Assembly: GCA_030530205.1 (NCBI GenBank)
Contig: JAUMVK010000004.1
Coordinates: forward strand, 1-64,000
Length of the DNA: 64,000 bases
Direction: 5' to 3'
From: RGIG3701 sp030530205
GTDB lineage: Bacteria > Planctomycetota > Planctomycetia > Pirellulales > Thermoguttaceae
Made by a program: the position numbers and the translations under genes. Below, in pieces: positions 25,921 through 35,500 of this stretch. The notes beneath the pieces were generated by a model. The model did not search any database and was not told the DNA's origin. It was given only the letters and a program-made list of their open reading frames with translations. Each line of letters starts with the position of its first letter. Position 1 is the first letter of the stretch.

Positions 25921-26646
25921 CTACTTTTCGTCCACGTACTTTTTCACAAACGGCTCGACCTCTTCCGCCCAGATTTCATAGCCGGCCGGCCCCGGGTGGA
26001 GGCGGTCGCCCATCATTTCTTTCGGGAGCGTTCCATCTTCCGCGAGGAATTTCTTGCCGAAATCAAGGAAGAAAACACGCTGACCGTCGGCCAAAGCCGG
26101 GAGGCCCGCGTTGATCTCGTTCACTTTAACACGCAAATCGTCGGTCGGATTCTCACTGCGCGGGAAAACCGCCAAAAGAAGGACTTTCGCCTGCGGGGCT
26201 TTTTCGCCGATGATCTCCAGGATCTTCTTGATCCCTTCCACGGTCTGCGCCGGGGTGGAGGAATGATGGCCCACGTTATTCGTGCCGATCATGAGGATCA
26301 CGAGTTTCGGGGAAATGCCGTCCAGCTCGCCCCCTTCGGTGATGCGCCAGATCACGTGCTCCGTGCGGTCCGCGCCGTAGCCGAGGTTGATCGCGTTGCG
26401 GTTTCCGTAGTACTTGGCCCAAACTTCTCTGCCGGGGCCTTCCCAGTTGTGCGTGATAGAATCGCCGAGAAAAACGAGATCGACCGGACCTTGTTTCTCT
26501 TGGGCGAGTTTCTGCTCGTGACGGTCTGCGCACCACTTTTCACCCATGCGGGAAACGGACTGGACCGCGATGTTGGAAGCGTCCTCCGCGAAGACCGTGC
26601 AGGTCAGAACGAGCAGCGCAAAAACGGAAATGAGGATTTTTTTCAT
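25921..26646 (-). CDS. exported SGNH/GDSL-family esterase
   Basis: A 241-residue protein with a signal peptide (residues 1-20). The four blocks of SGNH hydrolases are present: block I FLGDSITHNWEG with nucleophile Ser63, block II LGYGADRTEHV, block III MIGTNNVGHH, and block V DRLHPGPAGYEIW with the Asp/His pair. Relatives remove acetyl or acyl groups from glycans, or act like platelet-activating-factor acetylhydrolase beta subunits. It is likely periplasmic or secreted. It is the last gene before the terminator at 25851-25906. Confidence 0.93.
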   Translation of the reverse strand: MKKILISVFALLVLTCTVFAEDASNIAVQSVSRMGEKWCADRHEQKLAQEKQGPVDLVFLGDSITHNWEGPGREVWAKYYGNRNAINLGYGADRTEHVIWRITEGGELDGISPKLVILMIGTNNVGHHSSTPAQTVEGIKKILEIIGEKAPQAKVLLLAVFPRSENPTDDLRVKVNEINAGLPALADGQRVFFLDFGKKFLAEDGTLPKEMMGDRLHPGPAGYEIWAEEVEPFVKKYVDEK

Positions 26647-26732
26647 GTTGGAACTCCTGAATTAAAAAGGGAAAAATGAGGTTTTGATTTTTTGAAAAAT
26701 TGAAGTAAAAAAGCGGAGGTTCAGCGGCAATT

Positions 26733-28073
26733 TTACCGGACTCCCAGCGCGCAGATCCTGTACTCCGTGTTCTCGCCGGAATCGATCCGGAGCCGGAAAT
26801 TTTCGGCCTTCCGGAACGCTTCGGGAAGCTCGAATTCCGCGGCGGCCGGGAACGTTTGGGACTCCGCGCCGTCGGCCGTGAGCGTAATCGTTCCGCGTGG
26901 TTTCCCGATGAAACCGAGGCAAACCGTCCGCGCCGGCTCGCCGTCCACCCGAGTGGGGGGATTCCACGACGCGAAAGCGTTTCGCCGGAAGTAGAGGTTG
27001 GAAACCCGGTCCTCCATGTTCCCGCACTCGGCCCGAATTTCCGCGTCGTCCTCCCCAACGAGCCAGAAGCGGCGGCATTTCCGGCCGAAAGCCTCCTCCA
27101 CCGTTTCCATCGGGGCCGGGTTTTCCCAGTTCGGGACCTCCGCGAAGCCGAACGGCTCCCCATCTTTCGTGAGCCAGCGGTAGGCCGAGGCGGTGATCAG
27201 GCCGTTTTTCGCGAAAAGGAGGCGGTAAAGTCCGTCGTCCGGGCTCCAGGAACCGACCGGCGTGAGCGACTCCACCACGCGCATCGGGCGGCCGCCGAGC
27301 TGGATCACGCGGTCCGAATTCCCGTGATTATGGCCCGCAATATTCCAGACCGCTTCGCCCTGGAAACTCTGCACGATCGGCGCGAGCTGGCGGCGGGCGC
27401 GGTGCTGATCCGCGTCTTTCAGCGGCTCATGCGTGAACAAAACGAGCGTCCGCGCCCTGGTTTTCGCCACGATCTCGCTCAGCCACGCAAGTTGGTCCGC
27501 ATCGTAAAGGATCCCGGAGTGATTGCTCGTCTGCGCGCCCCAGCAGTTGTAGCCGTGCAGGCCCGCGAAGCAGATCCCGCCGCGCTCGAAGCTCCAGTAA
27601 ACCGGAAGTTCCGGGAAAACCTTTTTGTACGGGACGGCCGCGCAGTCGTTATTCCCGATGATCTGCCAATAAGGAATTTCAAGCCGGTCGCAGATGATTT
27701 TTTTGTACCGCGCGAAGAACTGCTCCGCCCGGTCCCACGTGTTCGGGTTCATGGAGGTCATGGAGATCAGGTCGCCCGTCAGCGCTACAAACGCCGGCCG
27801 GGGGTTCAGCGCGTTCATGTCCTGCACGAAGCATTTTCCCTCGAATTTGTGCGGCATTCGCAGCGCACCGACCTCCACCTCGCTGGAGTGAAGGTCCGTC
27901 GCGTGCAGGAAGAAAAAAGCGTCCGGATCATTCGGCGACCAGCCGACTTTCCGGCAAATTCCCTCAAAATCAAAATCGGCGGCGTGCGCAGTGGCCCAAA
28001 GTTCACGCGCCGCCGTGAGGGTCAGGCCGGAAGCGAAGCACGCGGTGAAAAATAGGCGTCGGTTCAAGTTCAT
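26733..28073 (-). CDS. Tat-exported calcineurin-like metallophosphoesterase
   Basis: A 446-residue protein. The N-terminus NLNRRLFFTACFASGLT is twin-arginine-like. The metal-binding motifs of the metallophosphoesterase fold are in order: ATDLHSSEV (Asp-x-His), LTGDLI (Gly-Asp), IIGNNDCA (Gly-Asn-Asn-Asp), LFTHEPL (His) and AGHNHGNSD (Gly-His-Asn-His). From about residue 290 a second domain of beta type follows (EVPNWENPAPM onwards). Substrate is unknown: phosphodiesters, phosphomonoesters or nucleotides are possible. It precedes the SGNH gene on the same strand. Confidence 0.9.
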   Translation of the reverse strand: MNLNRRLFFTACFASGLTLTAARELWATAHAADFDFEGICRKVGWSPNDPDAFFFLHATDLHSSEVEVGALRMPHKFEGKCFVQDMNALNPRPAFVALTGDLISMTSMNPNTWDRAEQFFARYKKIICDRLEIPYWQIIGNNDCAAVPYKKVFPELPVYWSFERGGICFAGLHGYNCWGAQTSNHSGILYDADQLAWLSEIVAKTRARTLVLFTHEPLKDADQHRARRQLAPIVQSFQGEAVWNIAGHNHGNSDRVIQLGGRPMRVVESLTPVGSWSPDDGLYRLLFAKNGLITASAYRWLTKDGEPFGFAEVPNWENPAPMETVEEAFGRKCRRFWLVGEDDAEIRAECGNMEDRVSNLYFRRNAFASWNPPTRVDGEPARTVCLGFIGKPRGTITLTADGAESQTFPAAAEFELPEAFRKAENFRLRIDSGENTEYRICALGVR

Positions 28074-28167
28074 GGGATCAAAATTCCATTCATTATTAAT
28101 ATTAAAGGAAAATTTAAAACCTCAAGCCGGTTTCAAAAGTGAAAGTCCAAACCATTTCAAACCTTGA

Positions 28168-28302
28168 TTTAAACACGGATTCGCACGGATTAAAAGGATT
28201 TCCGCAGATTATTTAAAAGGAGTTTCAAGTTTTCTCAGGGCTTCCCGATCAAAAAAATGAAATCCTTTTAATCTTTTTAATCCGTGAAAATCCGTGTTTA
28301 AA
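28168..28302. repeat. TTTAAACACGGAT inverted-repeat element, copy 1
   Basis: Termini TTTAAACACGGAT and ATCCGTGTTTAAA are complementary. The interior has further GGATTAAAAGGATT / AATCCTTTTAATC complementarity, so the whole can fold back. Further copies lie at 58705-58820 and 61473-61599. It sits between the metallophosphoesterase and the Nramp-like gene. Confidence 0.88.
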
Positions 28303-28328
28303 TAAAAGTCTGAAGTGGAAAGGGCTCC

Positions 28329-29612
28329 TTAATTCGTCAGCAAACGCACCAGCCCCTGCACCGCCGTGCCGGAAATGACCAGCGAGAAGAGGAACGCCCC
28401 GGTCATGCCGATGTTCAGGAGGACCCCCGCGCGGTGCTCGCCCATGATCGAGCGGCGATTCACGAGGATCTGCATCAGAATGATGATCAGCGGAAGGACG
28501 AAAACCTGCGCGATCTGCGTCATGATCTGGGCCGCGATGGGATTCGCCCCGAGCAGCGGAACCATCAAACCCAGGAAACAGACGAACGCCGCGATGATCC
28601 GGAAAAGTGGGGTCCGGATCTGAAGCTCACCCTGACGAAAGTCGCCGATCAGCAGCGGGCAGACCATCACGATCGGGAAAATCGACGAAAGCCCGGCCGA
28701 AATCATCCCGATCAGGAAGAGGATCACGGCGCCGGACCCCGCGATCGGCGTGAGCGTCTGCACCATGTCCATCACCTTTTCGATCGGTTTCCCGCCGAGG
28801 TTCAAAATCGCGCCGCACGCGCAGCACATGATCGCCGCGTTCACGACGAACATCAAAAACGCCGAGAAAAGCACGTCGCGGGTCTGCGTTTTCAGGTCCT
28901 CTTTCGTCCAGCCCTTCCCGTGGAGCAGAAGCGGACGCACGACGAACGTCGGGGCGGCCAGCGTCGTACCGACGAGCGACGCCACCAGAAGCGTCGTGCT
29001 GACGGAAAGTTTTCCATCCACGTAAAACGTCGAAATTCTGGGAAGAAAACCGCCGAAAAACTGCCCCGCCGTTGGGTGAACGTAGGCGTTCGAAACGATG
29101 AACGAAAGACCGAGGAGCGTGACCAGGAGGGTCAGAAGAAATTCAAGCCGCGAGTAGTTTCCGACCCACAAAATCGCGTACACGACGCACATGACGCAGG
29201 CGGCGGTCCCCAGTACGAACCAGTACCGGTTCACCTCCGCGAGCCCGGGCCAGATGAGGAGGAAAAGCTGGTAAAGCGCCTCGGAGGAAAGCCCGACCAG
29301 GCCGGAGAGGCAGAACCACTGGCCCAGCACCACCATGAACGCGACGAGGATCGCCACGGGCATGCCGTAGTACCGGCGGAAAGCGTGGATCGACGTCTCG
29401 CCGGTCACCAGGGCAAAGCGTCCGTAAGCCTCCATCAAAACGCCGCAGAAAAAGCAACTGGCGGCCACGACCCATAAAAGGCTCATTCCGTACTCGGAGC
29501 CGGTTTTGATCATCGTGGTCACGGAGCCCGTCCCGATGGTGTACCCGACGCAAAAAATGCCCGGCCCGACAAGAAGAAGGAAACGGTAAAGGTTTTGGAG
29601 GAACGATTTCAT
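28329..29612 (-). CDS. Nramp-like membrane transporter without canonical metal motifs
   Basis: About 427 residues with ten to eleven helices in the LeuT-type arrangement of Nramp proteins. The first helix reads LVGPGIFCVGYTIGTGSVTT, so the DPGN metal motif is replaced by GTGS. At helix 6, where MPH is expected, AAPTFVVRPLLLHGKG is found, so the metal-binding Met is missing. Classical Mn/Fe transport is therefore doubtful; magnesium or another solute is possible. The start at 29612 has AAGGG upstream; the ATG at 29648 lies in intergenic repeat DNA. It lies about 70 bases downstream of the GDPD gene. Confidence 0.82.
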   Translation of the reverse strand: MKSFLQNLYRFLLLVGPGIFCVGYTIGTGSVTTMIKTGSEYGMSLLWVVAASCFFCGVLMEAYGRFALVTGETSIHAFRRYYGMPVAILVAFMVVLGQWFCLSGLVGLSSEALYQLFLLIWPGLAEVNRYWFVLGTAACVMCVVYAILWVGNYSRLEFLLTLLVTLLGLSFIVSNAYVHPTAGQFFGGFLPRISTFYVDGKLSVSTTLLVASLVGTTLAAPTFVVRPLLLHGKGWTKEDLKTQTRDVLFSAFLMFVVNAAIMCCACGAILNLGGKPIEKVMDMVQTLTPIAGSGAVILFLIGMISAGLSSIFPIVMVCPLLIGDFRQGELQIRTPLFRIIAAFVCFLGLMVPLLGANPIAAQIMTQIAQVFVLPLIIILMQILVNRRSIMGEHRAGVLLNIGMTGAFLFSLVISGTAVQGLVRLLTN

Positions 29613-29652
29613 GGTTGTTAAGCCCTTTTTCAATTCCGAATTCCGCATTTAA

Positions 29653-29677
29653 AACGACGCTGGAAGCGTCGTCCCCG
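29653..29677. repeat. dispersed ACGACG palindrome
   Basis: ACGACGCTGGAAGCGTCGT followed by CCCC, between the Nramp-like and GDPD genes. Confidence 0.85.
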
Positions 29678-29684
29678 CAATTAA

Positions 29685-30524
29685 TCATTTCGCCGCTTCC
29701 AGCGCTTCGTCCGGGTAGTCGGTCGTGATGCTATCGACGCCCATCTTGTAAAGCTCGGCAAGGCGTTCCGGATCGTGCTGAACGGTCCAGACCATGATGT
29801 AGATCCCGCGTTTTTTCAGTTCCTTCGCGATCTCCGGGGTCATGCGCGAGTGCTCAATGTCGATCATGTTCGTGTTTCCGCTTCTTGCGACCCGCTCAAG
29901 AAAGTCGGGCAAATCCGCGTCGGAAACGTTTTCGCACTTCCCGAGCAGGCAGGCGGTCGTGATTTCCGGGCAAAGTTCCTTCACGCGGCGCGAGGCGGAA
30001 ATGAAGACGCAGCGTTTCTCCATCCCACGCGCTTTCACGGCTTCAACGACCGGTTCCGGCGGGCACTTTTTCAGCTCAATGACCGGAATGCAGTCCGTTC
30101 CCTGCAGCGTGTCGAGGTACTCGTCGAGCGTAGCGATCTGGGTCCCGCGGAACTGCTCGCCCTTCCAGATCCCGACGTCGTACGTCCGGAGCGTGGCAAA
30201 ATCGAAGTCCGCGATCTCGCCTTTCACCGGATTTCCCTGCGCGTCACGGAGTTTCCAATCCGTTTTCGGGTCGTGGAAAAGCACGATCTTGCCGTCTTTG
30301 GTGAGCATCAGGTCGCACTCGCAGCCGTTCGCGCCGGTCTCAACGCACTGACGGTCGGCCAAAACCGTATTTTCGGGCTGGATGGACGAATGACCACGAT
30401 GCCCCACAACGCGCGGGATCACCGGGTCCTGCAGCGAGCGAAGGTCCTCCTGCGCCTGAAGGCCGGCGCCGATGAAAAGGAGGGCAAAAAGGGAAAGAAA
30501 CGTTAAGGCGAGTTTTTTAGTCAT
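29685..30524 (-). CDS. exported glycerophosphodiester phosphodiesterase
   Basis: A 279-residue protein with a signal peptide (residues 1-24, cleavage after LQAQ). The GDPD barrel is well marked: VVGHRGHSSIQPENT with His42/Arg43 and Glu51, CECDLMLTKDGKIVLFHDP with the metal-binding Glu/Asp and catalytic His, and a C-terminal IYIMVWTVQHDPERLAEL. It splits glycerophosphodiesters into glycerol-3-phosphate and an alcohol, here outside the cytoplasm. It follows the beta-helix protein gene by 34 bases, suggesting a shared transcript. Confidence 0.94.
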   Translation of the reverse strand: MTKKLALTFLSLFALLFIGAGLQAQEDLRSLQDPVIPRVVGHRGHSSIQPENTVLADRQCVETGANGCECDLMLTKDGKIVLFHDPKTDWKLRDAQGNPVKGEIADFDFATLRTYDVGIWKGEQFRGTQIATLDEYLDTLQGTDCIPVIELKKCPPEPVVEAVKARGMEKRCVFISASRRVKELCPEITTACLLGKCENVSDADLPDFLERVARSGNTNMIDIEHSRMTPEIAKELKKRGIYIMVWTVQHDPERLAELYKMGVDSITTDYPDEALEAAK

Positions 30525-30558
30525 GGTTTTATCCTCTTTCTATGGGTTAAAGTGAAAG

Positions 30559-32322
30559 TCATTGAATCCCGTACTTTTCGCGGGCTTCGTTCATCTGGTC
30601 CATCGTGTAGAACTCCTGGAGGAAGCGCACGACCGGTTTTCCTTCCGGCATGGAGTACTTATTTCCCTCCATCCGGTACGAGGCGCTCCAGTCGTTGAAC
30701 AGACGGATGCAGACCTCGGTCGAATTGGTGAACACGTTGCCGCGGACGACGAAATTGGTCGTTTCCGCCCGATTGTTGTAGAACATCATGTGCGCGCCGT
30801 TCGGGTCCGGACGCTGACCGTGCGCCCAGCCGAAACCCGCGTCGCGGCAGACGTTTTTCTCGAACAGAATGTCGCGGGTCACCCCGCCGCTGTTCCAGTA
30901 CTCGAACGAGTATTCCGAGTTCCAGATCTCATTTTCGCGGTAAGTGATCCGCACTTCATCCGAGGGGTCGTTTTCGTTTCCGCGGCCCTGATTGGTCAGC
31001 GCAGCGTCGTAGATCTCCCAGAGCCGGCACTTCTCCACGAGGCAGTCCGTTGCGGAACCCCAGTACTCGATCCCGTTCCCGAAGCGGACCGGCCAGCCGT
31101 TTTCCGTCGTGAACTGATGCGCCCCGCCAATGTAGTAAACGTCGCAGTTCCGGATCACGTAACGCAGCGGTTTCGTCCCGCCGAAGCCGTGCGCCGCGCC
31201 GTAGGCGATCCCCAGGCCGTCGATGATCACGTCGTGGATGCACGAATGGTCCACAACGTGCCGTCTCATCGCCAGTTCAATGCTCTTGCACGTTTTCCCC
31301 GGATTTTCGGGCCAGTAAAGAAAAACCCGATGCGACGCGGCGTCGTAGAAATAATCGCCCGGGGCTTTTAAAGCGTCGAGGCTCCATTTTTTAATGCCGC
31401 AGCGGTGGTACTTCGTGAAGTTTCCGTGGTCGAAAATGATGTTCCCGACGTCCACGGCAAGGTCGAGAGCGTCATCGACTTTCACCTCGAAGATCTCGCC
31501 CGGCTGGATCTCAAGCTCGCAGTTCGCCGGCATTTGACCGAGATTCAGGTGCCAGCGCAATTCCTCACCGCAGTCGGTTTCCAGGAGCGTGAACTGCGCC
31601 TCGAAATCCTGCCACTCGGTCGTGACCTGGTGCGAGCCGGCCCCGCCGCTGCACTTCGTGTAGTACGGGAAACCCGCCTGCATGATCGTGAACGCCGGCA
31701 TGGTGAACGGGACCGTCGCCCGGGCGCGGAATTTCATCACGAAATGCTCCTTCATGTTTTCGTTCGTCGGGCCGCTTCCCCAGAGCTGAATGTGATTCGG
31801 GGCCGTGCCGGTCTCGGCGGTTTTCAGCGTGAGGAGCGTCACGCCGTTCTCCCCGTGGGTCGGCGTCAGTTTGCACTTCGCGCCGTGTTCCGTGTGGAGC
31901 CACCAGTTTTGAAGCGGGATTTCGATTTTGCCGAGGTTTTCGCGTTTCGTCTCGCGGGTCCCCCAAATATTCGGGGCGGTCTGGACCCAGTCTTTTTCGT
32001 TGGAGGCGCTTACGGAGCCGTAGATCGTGGGCTTTTCACCCTTTCCGTAGGAAGTGTACGTGACCGGTTTTCCCTCTTCGCCCGAGTGTGGACGCAGGGA
32101 GGGACCGCGGCCAGTGCGCCAGATCCCGCCGCATTCAAACAGAACGCGGTCGCCCGGCTGGATACTTTTCGACTGGTTCACAGCTTTGATCGTCCGCCAA
32201 GCGGTTTTGGGGGTCAGACCGTCGGCCGAGTCGTTGCCGTTGGGGGAGACATAAAAATCGGCGCTCCAGGCCGGAATGGCAAGGCAAAGAGTAAAAAGGA
32301 GGGAAAGGAAGGCACGTTTCAT
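30559..32322 (-). CDS. exported right-handed beta-helix protein (polysaccharide-lyase-like)
   Basis: A 587-residue protein with a signal peptide (residues 1-20). The start FYVSPNGNDSADGLTPKTAWRTIKAV is the DUF1565-type entry of right-handed parallel beta-helices. A carbohydrate-binding-like insertion lies at about residues 130-280, and the helix coils resume with IHDVIIDGLGIAYGAAHGF and VRGNVFTNSTE. Such proteins act on or bind uronic-acid polysaccharides. No catalytic residues can be named. It has a promoter at 32365-32392 and heads the operon-like run down to the SGNH gene. Confidence 0.82.
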   Translation of the reverse strand: MKRAFLSLLFTLCLAIPAWSADFYVSPNGNDSADGLTPKTAWRTIKAVNQSKSIQPGDRVLFECGGIWRTGRGPSLRPHSGEEGKPVTYTSYGKGEKPTIYGSVSASNEKDWVQTAPNIWGTRETKRENLGKIEIPLQNWWLHTEHGAKCKLTPTHGENGVTLLTLKTAETGTAPNHIQLWGSGPTNENMKEHFVMKFRARATVPFTMPAFTIMQAGFPYYTKCSGGAGSHQVTTEWQDFEAQFTLLETDCGEELRWHLNLGQMPANCELEIQPGEIFEVKVDDALDLAVDVGNIIFDHGNFTKYHRCGIKKWSLDALKAPGDYFYDAASHRVFLYWPENPGKTCKSIELAMRRHVVDHSCIHDVIIDGLGIAYGAAHGFGGTKPLRYVIRNCDVYYIGGAHQFTTENGWPVRFGNGIEYWGSATDCLVEKCRLWEIYDAALTNQGRGNENDPSDEVRITYRENEIWNSEYSFEYWNSGGVTRDILFEKNVCRDAGFGWAHGQRPDPNGAHMMFYNNRAETTNFVVRGNVFTNSTEVCIRLFNDWSASYRMEGNKYSMPEGKPVVRFLQEFYTMDQMNEAREKYGIQ

Positions 32323-32364
32323 AAAAGGACCTCAAAAAAGGAAGGAATTTGGTATTAACCGTTA

Positions 32365-32392
32365 ATTATACACATCGCCCGGGAAATTGCAA
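32365..32392 (-). promoter_or_regulatory. sigma70-type promoter of the beta-helix gene
   Basis: On the minus strand TTGCAA and TATAAT are separated by 16 bases, about 45 bases upstream of the start at 32322. It is divergent from the promoter at 32483-32510. Confidence 0.75.
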
Positions 32393-32482
32393 GGAGCCTC
32401 CGGAAAATTTTGGGAAAGAGGAAAAAAGGGTTGGAATTCCAAAAATCTGACAATTTTTTTCAGTTTTTTTTCTCCCGGGGCC

Positions 32483-32510
32483 GTGACAGTTCATTTTTTT
32501 GGCGTATAAT
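32483..32510 (+). promoter_or_regulatory. sigma70-type promoter of the PEP-CTERM gene
   Basis: GTGACA (32483-32488) and TATAAT (32505-32510) are separated by 16 bases, 42 bases before the ATG at 32553. Confidence 0.75.
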
Positions 32511-32552
32511 AGTTTAATATGATAATATTGAGATTTTCTCAAGGAGTCCGAA

Positions 32553-35500
32553 ATGGCCTTTAAATTCCATAAAAAATCCGCGCTTTTAACGCTGGCAGTC
32601 GCTTTTTTCGTGTCCTCATTGAACGGGCAGACCACGTACCCTGATCCGAACACCCTGACGACCAACACCACATACACGATCAACACCGACGAGACCTACA
32701 CCGGCGCGGTCAACGGCGGGACCACCTTCACGCTGACGAAAGAGGGAACGGGGACCATGAACTTCACCCCGGCCTCGACCACTTCGACGATCATGAACGT
32801 GAATCTGACGGTCAACGCGGGAACGGTCTCCGTAAACAAATCATTTGCCAGCAACGCTTTCTTCGCGGGAGGGACCACCCTCACGGTGAACAACGGCGGG
32901 AAATTCGTCACCGCCTCTTACGATACTTTGGGCTACAAAAACCTCGGGAACTGGTATATCGTCATTAATGAAGGCGGAATCGTTGATCATACGCACGCCC
33001 AAAATGAGTCCTGGCTCAACACTCAGCTCACCCTTAACGGTGGGACGCTCACTTCCACCGGCGGCGGCTCACACCACTTCCTCAACGGGACGAAAATCTC
33101 CGTTACCGGTTCGACCCCTTCCACGATTTCCTCACCGATCACCCCCCGAAACGGCAGCGGACTGGAATTCAACGTCGCGGAAGGTTCCCGGCTTAACGTC
33201 ACGGGTGCGATAACTTCCTGGACCACAACGGACTCAGGCGTCAAAAAAACCGGCGCCGGGACCATGGCGATCAGCCAAAACGGAAACTGGAAAGGCGCGT
33301 TCACCCTCGCGGAAGGAACCCTTCAGGCCAATGGAACCATCCTCGGCTCCTCGTCCGGTCTGACCGTTTCGAGCGGCGCCACGCTGGAGATCGGTGACGG
33401 CGGAAACGTCGGCGCACCCGTCACGCTCAACGCGGGAAGCAACGCAATTTTCACCGGGAACGGCGGCATTTCCGGCCTCCTCACCCTTGGCGAGGATACG
33501 ACGTTTACAATCGGGGAGGGGAAAAATATTTCGCTCACCGGCGGCGTGGCAGGGAACCATGAGCTCACGATCAACGGCGGCGCAAAGACCATCCTCGGCG
33601 GTCCGGTGACGGCCACGACCCTGAACATTAATACGGAAAATCTGGAACTCACCGGAAACGGCTCCATCACCCAAACCGTGGTCTGGAACGGAACCAGCGC
33701 CCTGACGAAAACCGGAACCGGCGTTTTTTCCATCAGCAAAGACGCGAACGTTTCCACCCTGCTCGACAATAATATTTCCATCGAGGCTGGTACGCTGGAA
33801 TTCGACGTTGCCGCGGCCCAGACGCTTGCCGGGAACATTACGGTCGCGTCCGGCGCCAATCTCGGCGTAAACAATTCGGGGATCGAAGCGGTAACGTTCA
33901 CCGCGGCGATCACCGGCGGTGGCGGTCTGCGCAAGTCGGGAGCCGGCGATGTGATCGTCACTCAGACCGGCATCACGAAACTCACCGCGGGTGAAGGCAC
34001 ACTCCAGGCGGGCGACGCTTCGACCTCGATCGGAACCACGTCCAGTCTCTTCGCGGAGAATGGCGCAAACCTGAAATTCTACGTGAGCGGCGACGATACC
34101 GTGACGCTCTCCGGCGACAAACTGGCGACGGCCGGGACCGGGACCCTCACGAAATACGGCTCCGGCACGCTTGCGCTGACCTGCGCGGGCACGTCCAACT
34201 ACGTGAATGGAAATCTCGTCATTGAGGAAGGAACGCTCAAAACGACCACCACCGGCGGAGCGCTCCAATTCCGGAATAATGCCGTCCTGACCATCAAGGC
34301 CGGTACGACGCTGGACACCGCGGCGCATGACTCACTTGGTTACTCTGAGACCGTTGACGCAGGCGCGACGACGAACCACTACACGATCAACCTGTACGGG
34401 ACCTGGAAAAACACGGTCCAGAACGAATCCATCCGGAACTGCAACATTAACCTCTACGGCGGAACCATCAACTTCACGACCGGCCGGTTCGATATTCTGA
34501 CAAATAATGCGGTCTTCACCGCCAAAGCACTCGAAGGCGCGACGGAGGCCGATCCGACGGTTTCCACGACCAATTCCCCGTTTTGCCTCCGCACCGACAC
34601 CATGGGGGCCAATAAGAATCTGACTCTTTCGGCGGAGGCCAACACGGTATTTCAGCTCACGGGCGGGATCACCAAGTACACCGGTACCCCGACGCAGGGC
34701 GTCACCAAAACCGGTGACGGCGTCGTGGAGATAAGCGGCGGCACACTGGACTACATGGGAACCACGCTGGTTCAGCAAGGAACCCTCCGCCTGAAAAGTA
34801 CCCTGACCGGCACGTCCGGCATCACGGTTTCGGACGGCGCGACCCTTGAGCTTTCCACTGGCGGCGCACAAACCCAACCCGTTTCCATCGCGGGAACTGG
34901 CCGCAACGGGATCGGCGCGCTGTATTTTAGTGACACCGCAGCGAGTTCCGGCGCTTTGACCCTCGCCGCCGACGCGACGGTCAGCGTAGCGGAAGGAAAA
35001 ACCGGCTCGATCTCCGGCGGGATCTCCGGCGATTACACGCTGACCTCGGCAGGAGCCGGAACGCTGAGCGTTTCGGGGGACATCACTTCCAACCTCTCCG
35101 GGAGCAACCTGGCCCTGAACGGTACCGGGACCCTTTCCGGCCTGCTGACCGTTCCGGAAGGCGCGACCGTCCAGAAAACCGGCGATGGAGTCTTCACCGT
35201 GACGAGCGATCTTTCGGGAATGAAAGGCACGGCCGCGGTTCAGGCGGGAACGTTAAAACTGCAGACGGCCACCCCCGACGGCGGAATGGCGACCATCGCC
35301 AGCGGCGCCGTGCTGGAACTCGACCCCGGCGCGGGAAATACGCAGGCGTTTAACTGGGCGACGAGCGGCGCGAGCGCGGAATCCATCGGAACCGTGAACA
35401 TCGCTTCAGGGACGGTCACACGCGACACGGCCGAGGCCTTCGGCTCCAATTTGAGCGTTGCGGAAGGTTCCGTCTTCAAATGGACCCTGGATGAAGCCAC

